NCBI RefSeq assembly: GCF_002367995.1
Contig: NZ_AP018207.1
Span: forward strand, 1,302,001 to 1,366,000
DNA: 64,000 nt
Direction: 5' to 3'
DNA from: Calothrix brevissima NIES-22
Lineage (GTDB): Bacteria; Cyanobacteriota; Cyanobacteriia; Cyanobacteriales; Nostocaceae
The notes under the pieces are model-generated. The model made no database searches, was not told the DNA's origin, and saw only the letters and a program-made list of their open reading frames with translations. The position numbers and the translations under genes are program-made. Below are positions 9,481 to 17,813 of the stretch, piece after piece. Position 1 is the first letter of the stretch. Every line of letters starts with the position of its first letter.

Positions 9481-10698
9481 ATGGTTTCTACCTTCCCAAA
9501 TCCCGGTACTGTTGACTTATCTCATGTTCGCCTGTCGATTCGTTCATTGCAAACGCAACTGGTAGAATGGAGGCGATCGCTACATCAAAAACCAGAGTTA
9601 GGTTTTCAAGAAAAACTCACAGCTGAGTTTATCGCCCAAAAGTTGCAAGCATGGGGAATTGAGCATCAAACCGGTATAGCTAAAACCGGGATTGTGGCGA
9701 TCGTTAAAGGTAACAAACCCGGTAACGATAAGGTATTGGCGATTCGTGCGGATATGGATGCTTTACCCATCCAGGAACTCAATCAAGTACCCTACTGTTC
9801 CCAGCATAATGGAGTAATGCACGCTTGTGGACATGATGGACATACTGCGATCGCACTAGGTACAGCTTACTATCTCCAGCAGCATCGCGATGATTTTGCT
9901 GGTACTGTAAAAATTATCTTTCAGCCAGCAGAAGAAGGGCCGGGAGGTGCAAAACCAATGATTGAAACCGGGGTACTGAAAAACCCAGATGTAGATGCAA
10001 TTATTGGCTTACACCTGTGGAATAACTTACCCTTGGGAACAGTTGGCGTTCGTCCTGGGGCATTAATGGCAGCTGTAGAATTATTTGATTGTACAATTCG
10101 CGGTAAAGGTGGACATGGCGCAATACCCCATCAAACAGTAGATTCGATTGTTGTCGCCGCCCAAATTGTCAACGCCTTACAAACCATTGTGGCACGCAAC
10201 GTTAATCCAATTGATTCTGCAGTGGTAACTGTCGGCGCGCTTCATGCTGGTACAGCACACAATGTCATTGCTGACACCGCGAATATGAAAGGTACAGTCA
10301 GGTATTTTAACCCAGCCTATCAAGGATATTTTCACCAGCGAATTGAGCAAATAATTGCGGGATTATGTCACAGTCATGGCGCAAGTTATGACTTTGAATA
10401 TGTGTCACTTTATCCCCCAGTTATTAATGATCCTGGTATTGCTGAATTAGTGCGATCCATCGCCGCAGAAGTTGTAGAAACCCCCATTGGAATTGTTCCA
10501 GAATGTCAAACAATGGGTGGTGAAGATATGTCCTTTTTCTTGCAAGAAGTTCCTGGTTGCTATTTCTTCCTTGGTTCTGCAAATCCTGAAAAAGACTTAG
10601 CTTATCCCCATCATCATCCCCGGTTTGATTTTGATGAAACCGCCTTACCAATGGGTGTGGAAATATTTATTAGATTTGTAGAGAAGTTTTTGAATTAG
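9481..10698 (+). CDS. M20 family metallo-amidohydrolase (hippurate/IAA-amino acid hydrolase type)
   Basis: Zinc-dependent hydrolase of N-acyl or amino-acid conjugates, 405 residues. It shows the M20D signature: LHQKPELGFQE near residue 39, AIRADMDALPI, the metal-binding HACGHDGHTAIALG, QPAEEGPGGAKPMIE with the catalytic Glu, GLHLWNNLPLGTVG, the lid-domain GKGGHGAIPH, and the C-terminal GGEDMSFFLQEVPGCYFFLG and HHPRFDFDE. It is similar to enzymes annotated as hippurate, aminoacylase or IAA-amino acid hydrolases; the true substrate cannot be read from sequence. ATG at 9481 is in good agreement with the family N-terminus. No partner genes are apparent. Confidence 0.92.
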   Translation: MVSTFPNPGTVDLSHVRLSIRSLQTQLVEWRRSLHQKPELGFQEKLTAEFIAQKLQAWGIEHQTGIAKTGIVAIVKGNKPGNDKVLAIRADMDALPIQELNQVPYCSQHNGVMHACGHDGHTAIALGTAYYLQQHRDDFAGTVKIIFQPAEEGPGGAKPMIETGVLKNPDVDAIIGLHLWNNLPLGTVGVRPGALMAAVELFDCTIRGKGGHGAIPHQTVDSIVVAAQIVNALQTIVARNVNPIDSAVVTVGALHAGTAHNVIADTANMKGTVRYFNPAYQGYFHQRIEQIIAGLCHSHGASYDFEYVSLYPPVINDPGIAELVRSIAAEVVETPIGIVPECQTMGGEDMSFFLQEVPGCYFFLGSANPEKDLAYPHHHPRFDFDETALPMGVEIFIRFVEKFLN

Positions 10699-11072
10699 TC
10701 ATTTGTCATTTGTCATTAATAGACTTCTTGTATAAATATTTTGGCGTTGTTGATTAATCATTTGAAAAGCTCACGCATTCGACGAAGTCGTTCCCGAAGG
10801 GTAGACGCAAAGGCGCAAAGAAGAACGCGAAAATTAGGATTTACGCACACTCTACGAATTCTTGGCGTTCTTCTCTTCGAGACGCTAACGCGAAGGCGTC
10901 TTGGCGGTTCTATAAATTAAGGATGTGACAACTTTTTGCGTAAGTCCTGAATCTAAGAAACTCTTATCTCTCTGTGAACTCTGTGTCCTCTGCGGTTGAT
11001 TTTTTCCTTGTTCTTGCGTAAGTCTTGTTTAGGATTAAAGTCCTCACTACAACTTAAAATTATCACTATTGA
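10699..11072. other. 374-bp convergent gap filled with repeats
   Basis: Between the stops of the M20 hydrolase and the third kinase. It contains TCATTTG heptad remnants near 10700, the MITE-like element at 10836-10948, and TTGAC-type heptads just before the kinase stop. No gene is seen. Confidence 0.5.
10836..10948 (-). mobile_element. MITE-like element with AGGAYTTACGC inverted ends (copy 1)
   Basis: A 113-bp non-coding element bounded by AGGATTTACGC on the left and GCGTAAGTCCT on the right, near-perfect inverted repeats. The interior has CTCTACGAATTCTTGGCG and CGTCTTGGCGGTTC. The same ends and interior are found in the opposite orientation at 45286-45376, and a fragment of the interior at 13651-13680. 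Compared with the 45-kb copy it carries an extra internal stretch around 10873-10895. No transposase is inside; target duplications are not clear. Confidence 0.65.
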
Positions 11073-12974
11073 CTATTGACCCTTTGATTTCTCCTGAGTT
11101 TGTAAATCACTATTACCTTTTTGTTCGGTTTGGGGTTGTCCCTGTTTAGCTAGATTTTCCGCAGCTTTTTGAAATAAGGGAGACATTTTATCTTGCCAAT
11201 ATTTAATATTAGGCAGTTTTTCGGGATGTTTTTGATAATCTAAAACCTTATCCCATTGACCTTGTCCTAAAGCGGTATTGATATCATTAAATAAAGCATC
11301 TGCTTTTGCCCAATCTTGTTGCCATTGTGCAATCATATCCGCAGTTTCTTGAAAATCAGAAGCGGCTGTTTTGGGTACAGATTTGAGTAGTGCGATCGCG
11401 CCCCATAAATCGCCGGAATTATACTTTTCTTTGGCTTGTTCCAACACTTGCACGCTGTTATCTGGAGATTGCGATCGCTCTTGTGTTTCTCCATTAGAAG
11501 TAAATGGATCGGAACGAAATGCATCTGATTGACTGGGTGATGAAGTTGCTACTTTAGGAGGTTGGGGTTTGGGTAAAGGGCGATCGGCAATTAAAGTACT
11601 ATCATCTACTGTCTTAATCGCAATACCTTTATCGCGCAAACAAGCAATCCATTGGTCATTATTGGCGATGACATCTGAATGTGCCCAAGCAGATTTTCCG
11701 GAGTTAAGTTTTACCTGTACCCATCCCAATTTAGTGCGTTTTCCAGTTACCTCAAACTTGCTATTATTGGTCACTGTTTGCACTACATTATCAGAATGAA
11801 TCGCACTCGGTTCATAACGAATATTAGAATTACCCACCACAACAGCTAAACATTTATTAGCTACAGCAGCATCATTATTACCTGTTAAATTCGCTGCAAA
11901 ATTTTTGATACTAGGATAAACATTTGTCACAACAGCCGCAGCACCACCCGCTAACATCAACCCGACGATAAAAGGTAATGGATCGGGTTTATTAGAATCG
12001 GGACGAATAGGAACAGGTTTAGCAGCTACTTTATTCGCTGGTGCAACTGCAACAGTTTTTTGTTGTAATGCTTGAGTAGGAGTTTTATTAACTTGAGCTT
12101 GATTGCTAATATTTTGATGTAATTCCTGATGTTTAGTACCAACCGCCATTGGAACCATAAACTGTTTGCAGGCTTGTAGCGCTTCTGTAGCGTTTTGGTA
12201 GCGGTCTTTAAAGTGATAGCGCACCATTTTCGTTAACACAGCCGCTAACTCAGAATTCACATTTACTAAATGCTGCCATAAAAGTTCCCCTGTATTCGGG
12301 TCTTCTTGCAAAGCACCGGCTGGGACTCCAGTTAAAGCTTGGATAGCAATAATACCTAAAGAATAAAGATCGCTATTCGGACGGGGTTTACCTTGTCCCT
12401 GTTCTGTAGGCATATAACCAGGAGTACCAATCACAATTGTGGCAGTTGGTTGCGCCCCAGCCGCAACTAATTGTGTGCGTAGTTGTTTAACCGCGCCAAA
12501 GTCTACTAAAACTAATTTACTATCAGAACTACGACGAATAATGTTATCTGGCTTAATATCGCGGTGAATTACACCTTGGCTGTGAACATATTCTAAAATG
12601 CTCAGAATTTCTACCAATAAATGAATTACCTGATTTTCACTCCAACGCTGACCGGGTAACAGTTCTTCACTTAAAGTATTACCGTCAATAAATTCTTGGA
12701 CTAAATAAAATTCTTGCCTTTCGTCAAAATAAGCTAAAAGTCTAGGTATTTGGTCATGTTGTCCCAAAACTTCTAAAGTTTCGGCTTCGCTATTAAACAA
12801 GCGCTTGGCTGTGTCAAAAACTCTGGGGTCAGAACTACTCGGCTTGAGATGCTTAACCACACAAATAGGATTACCCGGTCGTCTAGTATCTTGCGCAATG
12901 TAGGTTTGACCAAATCCTCCCGTAGCGAGGACTTTAATTACTTTATAACGATGGTCTAGTAGCTTACCGATCAT
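11073..12974 (-). CDS. Membrane Ser/Thr kinase with extracytoplasmic SH3b domain
   Basis: Kinase of 633 residues. The catalytic domain is at about 8-270: ATGGFGQTY (first glycine of the loop replaced), Lys41 in VVKHL, HRDIKPDN with Asp139, and the DFG motif at Asp159. A linker rich in Gln and Ala leads to one membrane segment at about 332-355. Outside, residues 372-440 (from CLAVVVGNSNIRYEPS to GWVQVKLNSGKSAWAHSDVI) match a bacterial SH3 domain, a fold often binding cell-wall peptides. The rest, after a low-complexity stretch, contains a helical repeat-like region LEQAKEKYNSGDLWGAIALLKSV, reminiscent of TPR. The ATG at 12974 gives the usual MIGKLLDHRYKV start. A wall-sensing role is inferred. 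Confidence 0.9.
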   Translation of the reverse strand: MIGKLLDHRYKVIKVLATGGFGQTYIAQDTRRPGNPICVVKHLKPSSSDPRVFDTAKRLFNSEAETLEVLGQHDQIPRLLAYFDERQEFYLVQEFIDGNTLSEELLPGQRWSENQVIHLLVEILSILEYVHSQGVIHRDIKPDNIIRRSSDSKLVLVDFGAVKQLRTQLVAAGAQPTATIVIGTPGYMPTEQGQGKPRPNSDLYSLGIIAIQALTGVPAGALQEDPNTGELLWQHLVNVNSELAAVLTKMVRYHFKDRYQNATEALQACKQFMVPMAVGTKHQELHQNISNQAQVNKTPTQALQQKTVAVAPANKVAAKPVPIRPDSNKPDPLPFIVGLMLAGGAAAVVTNVYPSIKNFAANLTGNNDAAVANKCLAVVVGNSNIRYEPSAIHSDNVVQTVTNNSKFEVTGKRTKLGWVQVKLNSGKSAWAHSDVIANNDQWIACLRDKGIAIKTVDDSTLIADRPLPKPQPPKVATSSPSQSDAFRSDPFTSNGETQERSQSPDNSVQVLEQAKEKYNSGDLWGAIALLKSVPKTAASDFQETADMIAQWQQDWAKADALFNDINTALGQGQWDKVLDYQKHPEKLPNIKYWQDKMSPLFQKAAENLAKQGQPQTEQKGNSDLQTQEKSKGQ

Positions 12975-13136
12975 ATTCCCTCCCCAGAGTTAACACCCAA
13001 ATTTCCAGATGCTAATCAATATCTCCAAATTTTCCTCCATGAAATCCGCTATCTTGAGAAAAGATTTGGCATCAAAATGTAATTTTCTTAAAAAAACACT
13101 TTGTTAATTTTTGTTTCACATCTTTTTTAATTAGCA

Positions 13137-13634
13137 ATGCCACCGAAAATAAACGATTCTGTCACTTGGCAACAGGCTGAAATCCTGATGCAGCCTGCTT
13201 TCATCCGTGTAGTTGATAATATTCGCAAGCAACTAGATGTGTCTTCCTGGATTGGTACTTATCATGAGGTATTGATTTGGCCTGGGAATATCACCGATGA
13301 AACTAAAGCAATGGTGACTAATTTGTTGCAAGGAATGGAAACTGCGACACCAGAACAGGCAGATGAAATTAGAAAAACTCTTTCTCATCTACCCGTGCCC
13401 CATCCAGGATATCACCTACTTTTGCAGCGTCAAGAGCAGCAAATAACTATAGATTTATGGGATCTATGTTATCAGGTGTGTTTTATCAATTACAGCCCCG
13501 ATGCAGTAAATGCCGAAGCAGTAGAAATTGACACTAGTTTAATAGATGAAATGGGAGAAGTCGATTGGCAACATTTGGAAGTTAAAACTAAACAGTTAGT
13601 AGAACAGGTATTTGCCAATTTACCGACTGAATAG
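13137..13634 (+). CDS. Conserved hypothetical protein, 165 aa
   Basis: I do not recognise a named domain. The protein is soluble, acidic and mostly helical by composition, with no signal peptide or membrane segment. Features that may help identify it are WIGTYHEVLIWPGNIT in the middle and LPVPHPGYHLLLQRQEQQITIDLWDLCYQVCF further on. It is divergent from the kinase at 12974, and the MITE fragment at 13651 lies just after its stop. Base composition and length are like those of ordinary cyanobacterial genes, so I take it as real. Confidence 0.72.
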   Translation: MPPKINDSVTWQQAEILMQPAFIRVVDNIRKQLDVSSWIGTYHEVLIWPGNITDETKAMVTNLLQGMETATPEQADEIRKTLSHLPVPHPGYHLLLQRQEQQITIDLWDLCYQVCFINYSPDAVNAEAVEIDTSLIDEMGEVDWQHLEVKTKQLVEQVFANLPTE

Positions 13635-13650
13635 ACTCTTCCTGCTCTCT

Positions 13651-13680
13651 TCTTGGCGTTCTTGGCGTCTTGGCGGTTCG
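13651..13680 (-). repeat. Fragment of the MITE-like interior repeat
   Basis: TCTTGGCGTTCTTGGCG followed by TCTTGGCGGTTCG matches the inner part of the elements at 10836 and 45286, without their AGGACTTACGC ends. Confidence 0.5.
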
Positions 13681-13758
13681 TAAAAAAAATAAAGTTCCGA
13701 GTCACAGGGAATGGCTATGAGTCGCAGAGTCTCAAAATTATGCCTACAACCAGAATAA

Positions 13759-15033
13759 TTACACTAATTCTTGTGTAACTACTCGGCGCAAAATCTCAGT
13801 GACTTCAGTTACCATTCTGGCATCTAACTCAACTGCATCGCGATTTTTCGCCTGTTCAATCGCCGCCGGATTAGTTTCCAGGAAAGGTTTTGCTCCCCGC
13901 AAGGCTAAACCCAAAGTTATCAAATCGGCTGGTTTCTTTCCTGATTGTGGCAAATCCAAAATCAATTGGATAAATGCGAGATAAACTATTTCTGTACTTT
14001 TGCGCGTATCGCTGTAGCCATCGCCTAATTTCGAGATAATTACTGGAGAACTAATATAGTTTTTCAAGCCCAATGTGTCGATGGCTATATCAGTATAGCG
14101 ACAAGCATCTTTACCCAAAGCTTTGACAATCAGACTTAAGCTATGCCATTGCGCACCTGGTAATCTCGCTTCCACTGGTAGCTGATGGTGCCACCCTAGC
14201 ATAGTCAGCAACCTGAGTAAATCGTATGCAGTCACAAGATTGTCGCCTCTAGTTGTTTCTGGTGCAGCACTGAGCAAGACTTTTTTTGTGTTTAAATCAT
14301 ACAACTCAGGCTGGTTAATAAAAGGATCTTCACCATAACGTCCCCGGAAAACTAAATCTTGGTTTCCAGTAACTTTTTTGACCCAGGTTTCTAAACCTTC
14401 CCAAGTCTCGAATCTTTTGCACATAGCAGCTAGTGAATTAGAACTGGCTACTTTCTCTTGATAGCTAATGATGTCAGATGCAATATCCAAAAATGGAGTA
14501 TCTTTCTGACGCTTTGCTGGGTCTCTAATTACACAATTTTCTAAGCTGGATTGAAAGAATTTTGTATTCGCTTGAGATACTATATTCAGCAATGGAATGA
14601 TTTTTGTACCGCTCCAAAACTGATTTTTATTGAGTGCATTTCTCCCCAGCCAATGAGCTTTAATTTTCCCTTCATTGACGCGACCAATGCAGATGCAAGC
14701 TTCTTTAATATCTGAATGGATAAACTCTAAACCTTGGCGGTCAATTTGCGGCATTTCCGCGACTTTAGGATAAGGTTTAAAGATTAAATCTTCAGGATTT
14801 GCTTGTTGTTTTAGCCGCTCTGGATAATTATTAATATCTTGTAGATAAGGCGAAGTTTCTACACCTCTGTATAATATTGCTAGTTTCTCAGCAGTGGAAC
14901 CTGCATTAATTCCCTCTTTGAGAAATTTGTCAAAAATCTTGTCTTTATTCTTAGCTTGCTCTAGGGTGTTTTGCAGATTGGTGATTGTGCTATTTGCTGG
15001 TGTTTGATTAGTTGTATTGGAAGAATTAGTCAT
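13759..15033 (-). CDS. Predicted serine beta-lactamase/PBP-fold protein
   Basis: 424 residues from the ATG at 15033, which is preceded by GGAG at a 6-nt distance; a TTG four codons upstream is the alternative. Three motifs occur in the order of class A beta-lactamases. SGTK at residues 141-144 begins a hydrophobic helix (SxxK). SSN at 197-199 could be the SxN loop. KLGDGYSDTRKSTEIVYLAF at 335-354 resembles the KTG strand followed by the D/N-I-A strand. TTRGDNLVTAYDLLRLLTML resembles the helix before KTG. No signal peptide is visible, unusual for this fold. The function is unknown; hydrolase activity is inferred from motifs only. Confidence 0.6.
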   Translation of the reverse strand: MTNSSNTTNQTPANSTITNLQNTLEQAKNKDKIFDKFLKEGINAGSTAEKLAILYRGVETSPYLQDINNYPERLKQQANPEDLIFKPYPKVAEMPQIDRQGLEFIHSDIKEACICIGRVNEGKIKAHWLGRNALNKNQFWSGTKIIPLLNIVSQANTKFFQSSLENCVIRDPAKRQKDTPFLDIASDIISYQEKVASSNSLAAMCKRFETWEGLETWVKKVTGNQDLVFRGRYGEDPFINQPELYDLNTKKVLLSAAPETTRGDNLVTAYDLLRLLTMLGWHHQLPVEARLPGAQWHSLSLIVKALGKDACRYTDIAIDTLGLKNYISSPVIISKLGDGYSDTRKSTEIVYLAFIQLILDLPQSGKKPADLITLGLALRGAKPFLETNPAAIEQAKNRDAVELDARMVTEVTEILRRVVTQELV

Positions 15034-15237
15034 AACACGCTCCAATTGCCTAAATATTTGGTTATTAGCTGAATTTCTGCTGGCATTGTATCTTATTTAT
15101 CATTGACATATCATAAAACTGTGGCTAGCTAAAAAATCTATCTCAGATGTGACAAGACTTTGATGTCGCGATCGCTCTAGATAATCTGGGGAAGATACAA
15201 TATCATTTAGTCTTTTGCTGCTAACTCTTATCGCCCC

Positions 15238-16158
15238 ATGCTACCAGTCATCTATTCTGATGAGTTTCTAGATCACAAGACTGGAAATTACCACCCAGAA
15301 ACACCTGAACGTTTAACCGCGATCGCCAATGCGATCAAAGCAGCTAATTTTGCCGATCAAATTTCCTGGCGATCGCCGACACCAGTTTTAGAAAATTCAT
15401 CGCTGATGTCTGTACTGTTACAAGCGCATACAGCAGATTACATCCACAAAATCCAGGCGATCGCGATCGCAGGTGGCGGTTATTTAGATGGAGATACGCC
15501 AGTATCGCCTCGCAGTTATGATGTGGCATTGTTAGCAGTCAGTGCTTGGTTGGATGGCGTTAATACTGTATTAACTAGCGAAAATCCCGCCTTTGTCCTC
15601 GCCCGTCCTCCCGGACATCATGCGGAAAGTGATGCAGGTATGGGCTTTTGTTTATTTTCTAATGCGGCGATCGCTGCTTTTTACGCCCTACAACAACCAG
15701 GTGTGAACCGCGTCGCTATCCTCGATTGGGATGTACATCACGGTAATGGTACTCAGGCGATCGTTGAAAATCACCCGCAAATCGCCTACTGTTCTCTTCA
15801 TCAATACCCCTGCTACCCCGGTACCGGTAGAGCCTCTGAACGCGGCTTGCATAATAATGTTTTAAATGTACCCATCCCTCCAGGTAGCAATATAGCTGTA
15901 TATCAACCCATATTTGAAAAGTCGGTAATTCCCTTTTTAACTCAATTTCAACCAGATTTACTGATTATTAGCGCCGGTTACGATGCTAACGCCGACGATC
16001 CCTTAGCCAGTATCAATTTGCAACCAGCAGATTATGGTTTATTCGTGGATTATTGTTTAGGACTAACGCGCAAAATTCTTTTTGGCTTAGAAGGTGGCTA
16101 TGATTTAGACTCACTTTCCGCATCAGTTATCAGCACCATTGAACGCTGCTTAGTTTAG
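15238..16158 (+). CDS. Histone deacetylase-like (HDAC/AcuC family) deacetylase
   Basis: Zinc-dependent amidohydrolase of the class II HDAC/acetylpolyamine amidohydrolase superfamily, 306 residues. Signature segments are YHPETPERLTAI at the N-terminus, ARPPGHHAESDAGMGFCLFSNAAIAA with the His-His pair, ILDWDVHHGNGTQ with the zinc-binding Asp and His, ISAGYDANADDPLA with the third zinc Asp, and FGLEGGYD near the end. Bacterial members remove acetyl groups from small amines or lysines; the substrate here is unknown. ATG at 15238 matches the family N-terminus (LPVIYSDEFLDH). It is followed by a 605-bp gap. Confidence 0.93.
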   Translation: MLPVIYSDEFLDHKTGNYHPETPERLTAIANAIKAANFADQISWRSPTPVLENSSLMSVLLQAHTADYIHKIQAIAIAGGGYLDGDTPVSPRSYDVALLAVSAWLDGVNTVLTSENPAFVLARPPGHHAESDAGMGFCLFSNAAIAAFYALQQPGVNRVAILDWDVHHGNGTQAIVENHPQIAYCSLHQYPCYPGTGRASERGLHNNVLNVPIPPGSNIAVYQPIFEKSVIPFLTQFQPDLLIISAGYDANADDPLASINLQPADYGLFVDYCLGLTRKILFGLEGGYDLDSLSASVISTIERCLV

Positions 16159-16763
16159 GCTTTGATGAGAGACTTCTAATTCTAGTACACAAGTCTTAAC
16201 ATTTCTTTATGAAGTTTTGTTACAGCGAGCGATCGCGCTGTGAATTCAACAGGTCAAATTAAGGGAGACGACCAGCAAATAGCTGTGCTTGGTTGAGTAA
16301 TTTTGTAGTTTTAGCAAGCTATTTACAAAAAATTTTTTGCAGTCAATTAGTCTGAGTCTAATATCACATTAAATATTAGTATTTTTATCGGGAAAAGTTT
16401 TGCTATAGTTGCTTTTGTCTCGGCTTTTTAGCCTCAATAAAAAGCTTTAAAGCAAAAGTAGTTTCATATTGATGAAAAACATAATTTATATTAAAGCGTG
16501 TTGAAAATAACTTAAGCGCTCAGTATTTATATTTATAGATAAATTGATTTATTTTTAACATAAATTGATTTTCAGTATTGAATTGTACCAATAATCGGTC
16601 AAGTTCATGGAATCTTCAAAAAGAAAAAATTCGAGATATGTTTTTAAACAGCTAAAGTTTTGTTAAGATGCAATTGCTAGGAAGTTCTCAACGAAATACA
16701 CCAATCAGGGTGTGAAGAGATTAAACAGCACTAGCAACACAGAGTTATAAAAGGTGAAGTGTA
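16159..16763. other. 605-bp intergenic region upstream of a 45-aa membrane peptide
   Basis: AT-rich with no clear gene. A short inverted repeat (GGCTTTTTAGCCTCAATAAA region near 16422-16445) is present but not convincing as a terminator. It may hold the promoter of the small gene at 16764. Confidence 0.35.
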
Positions 16764-16901
16764 ATGACCACCTACATTTTCTTCAACGATGCCCTGCAAA
16801 TGCTTGTCAATGCCTTTTTAATATCAGCAATAGTGCTTATAGCAGCTTCTGGTATAGGTTTGGCAGTGATCGAAACAATTGAAAAGACTGGAGAACGCTA
16901 A
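16764..16901 (+). CDS. Small single-pass membrane protein, 45 aa
   Basis: An unnamed 45-codon gene starting MTTYIFFNDALQMLVNAFLI, followed by one strongly hydrophobic segment (about residues 14-34) and a charged end IETIEKTGER. AAGGTGAA about 9 nt before the ATG is a plausible ribosome site. It lies 178 bp before the TerB-like gene on the same strand, so the two may share a transcript. The shape, an N-out or N-in single helix with a charged C-terminus, resembles small thylakoid or plasma-membrane peptides, but I cannot match it to any known photosystem subunit. Confidence 0.55.
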   Translation: MTTYIFFNDALQMLVNAFLISAIVLIAASGIGLAVIETIEKTGER

Positions 16902-17079
16902 ATTCTTACCTGGCTGTCTGCTGTTTGCCAAAAACCTATTTAGTGCAAGTGTTCGCTGTTAAGAAATCTTGGGAACACTAAACTTATGAAAGTCTTACAG
17001 CGTTCCAGGCTAACCTAAAAGTTGTGAAACTTGTAGGAAGCTGTACTGCTATTGAGGACTCAATCAAGGAGCAACTACA

Positions 17080-17526
17080 ATGGGTTTATTGGATACCGTA
17101 TTAGATACAGAAAGCCAGGTTCAAGTGACACTTAGTCCAGCAGAAGCCTTTGCTGCTATTACCTTAGCTGCAATTGCTGTAGATGGTCATTTGTCAGAGA
17201 ATGACGCGCGTTGTATATCCTCAGTTTTATTACGGTCAAAGCTTTTTAGAAACTATACCAACGAGTTGATGAGCAGGTTATTTGAGAAAATCCTGAGCAT
17301 CCTCCGACGAGATGGGATGAATGTTTTATTTGATGCGGCGAAAGCATCCCTCAGTCCAGAATTACGAGAAGCAGCTTTTGCTGTAGCAGCAGATTTACTA
17401 CTTTCTGAGAGTATAGTTACAGAAGAAGAAAAATATTTTTTAACCGATTTGTATCATGCTTTGGGGATATCCAGAGAAGTAGCCATACAAATCGTCCAGG
17501 TGATATCGATCAAGAACCGGGGATAG
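17080..17526 (+). CDS. TerB-like (tellurite resistance/DUF533-type) protein
   Basis: 148 residues, all helical, with the TerB signature: an N-terminal helix pair SPAEAFAAITLAAIAVDGHLSEND (acidic metal-binding loop DGHLSEND) and a second similar unit AFAVAADLLLSESIVTEEEKYFLTDLYHALGI. TerB domains bind calcium or other metals through these acidic loops and occur in stress-response and phage-defence contexts; no ter partners are present here. It is soluble. GGAGC lies about 8 nt before the ATG at 17080. A good terminator hairpin follows at 17611. Confidence 0.82.
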   Translation: MGLLDTVLDTESQVQVTLSPAEAFAAITLAAIAVDGHLSENDARCISSVLLRSKLFRNYTNELMSRLFEKILSILRRDGMNVLFDAAKASLSPELREAAFAVAADLLLSESIVTEEEKYFLTDLYHALGISREVAIQIVQVISIKNRG

Positions 17527-17610
17527 GATAACTGAATTACACTCTAATAGCGATCGCTATTAAGTAGACGATCTCACAAAAAATAATATTAAACTCCATT
17601 AACAGTTGTG

Positions 17611-17656
17611 TAGGGGCAGGTAAAGACCATATCGCTAAACCTGCCCCTAATTTTTT
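17611..17656 (+). terminator. Rho-independent terminator after the TerB-like gene
   Basis: TAGGGGCAGGT at 17611-17621 pairs perfectly with ACCTGCCCCTA at 17639-17649; TTTTTT follows at 17651. It is 85 bp after the TerB-like stop. The GTAGGGGCAG motif also occurs elsewhere in cyanobacterial spacers, so it may be a repeat that doubles as a terminator. Confidence 0.6.
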
Positions 17657-17708
17657 ACCTAATCCATATCCCGAATTCAATGCGGAATGTTTATAAGCTA
17701 ATTCCCTG

Positions 17709-17811
17709 CTAAATTGCATAACTACTAATCAGGGCTGTCAATAGTCAACAGTCAACAGTCAACAGTCAACAGCCCTCAAGATGGATTGTGCAACTTAAAA
17801 GCAGAATAGCT
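17709..17811 (-). repeat. Dispersed repeat with an internal heptad array (copy B)
   Basis: Reverse-orientation copy of the element at 9337-9424. Read on the minus strand it starts AGCTATTCTGCTTTTAAG, has GCACAAT, then TGTTGAC-type heptads (17743-17771) followed by CCCTGATTAGTAGTT and TGCAATTTAG. It has more heptads than copy A. It abuts the stop codon of the lipoprotein gene at 17814. Confidence 0.7.
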
Positions 17812-17813
17812 GA

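Noticed and set aside
16159-16763. Possible riboswitch or structured RNA before the 45-residue peptide gene
   Set aside because: I could not find a conserved aptamer core or a convincing paired structure.
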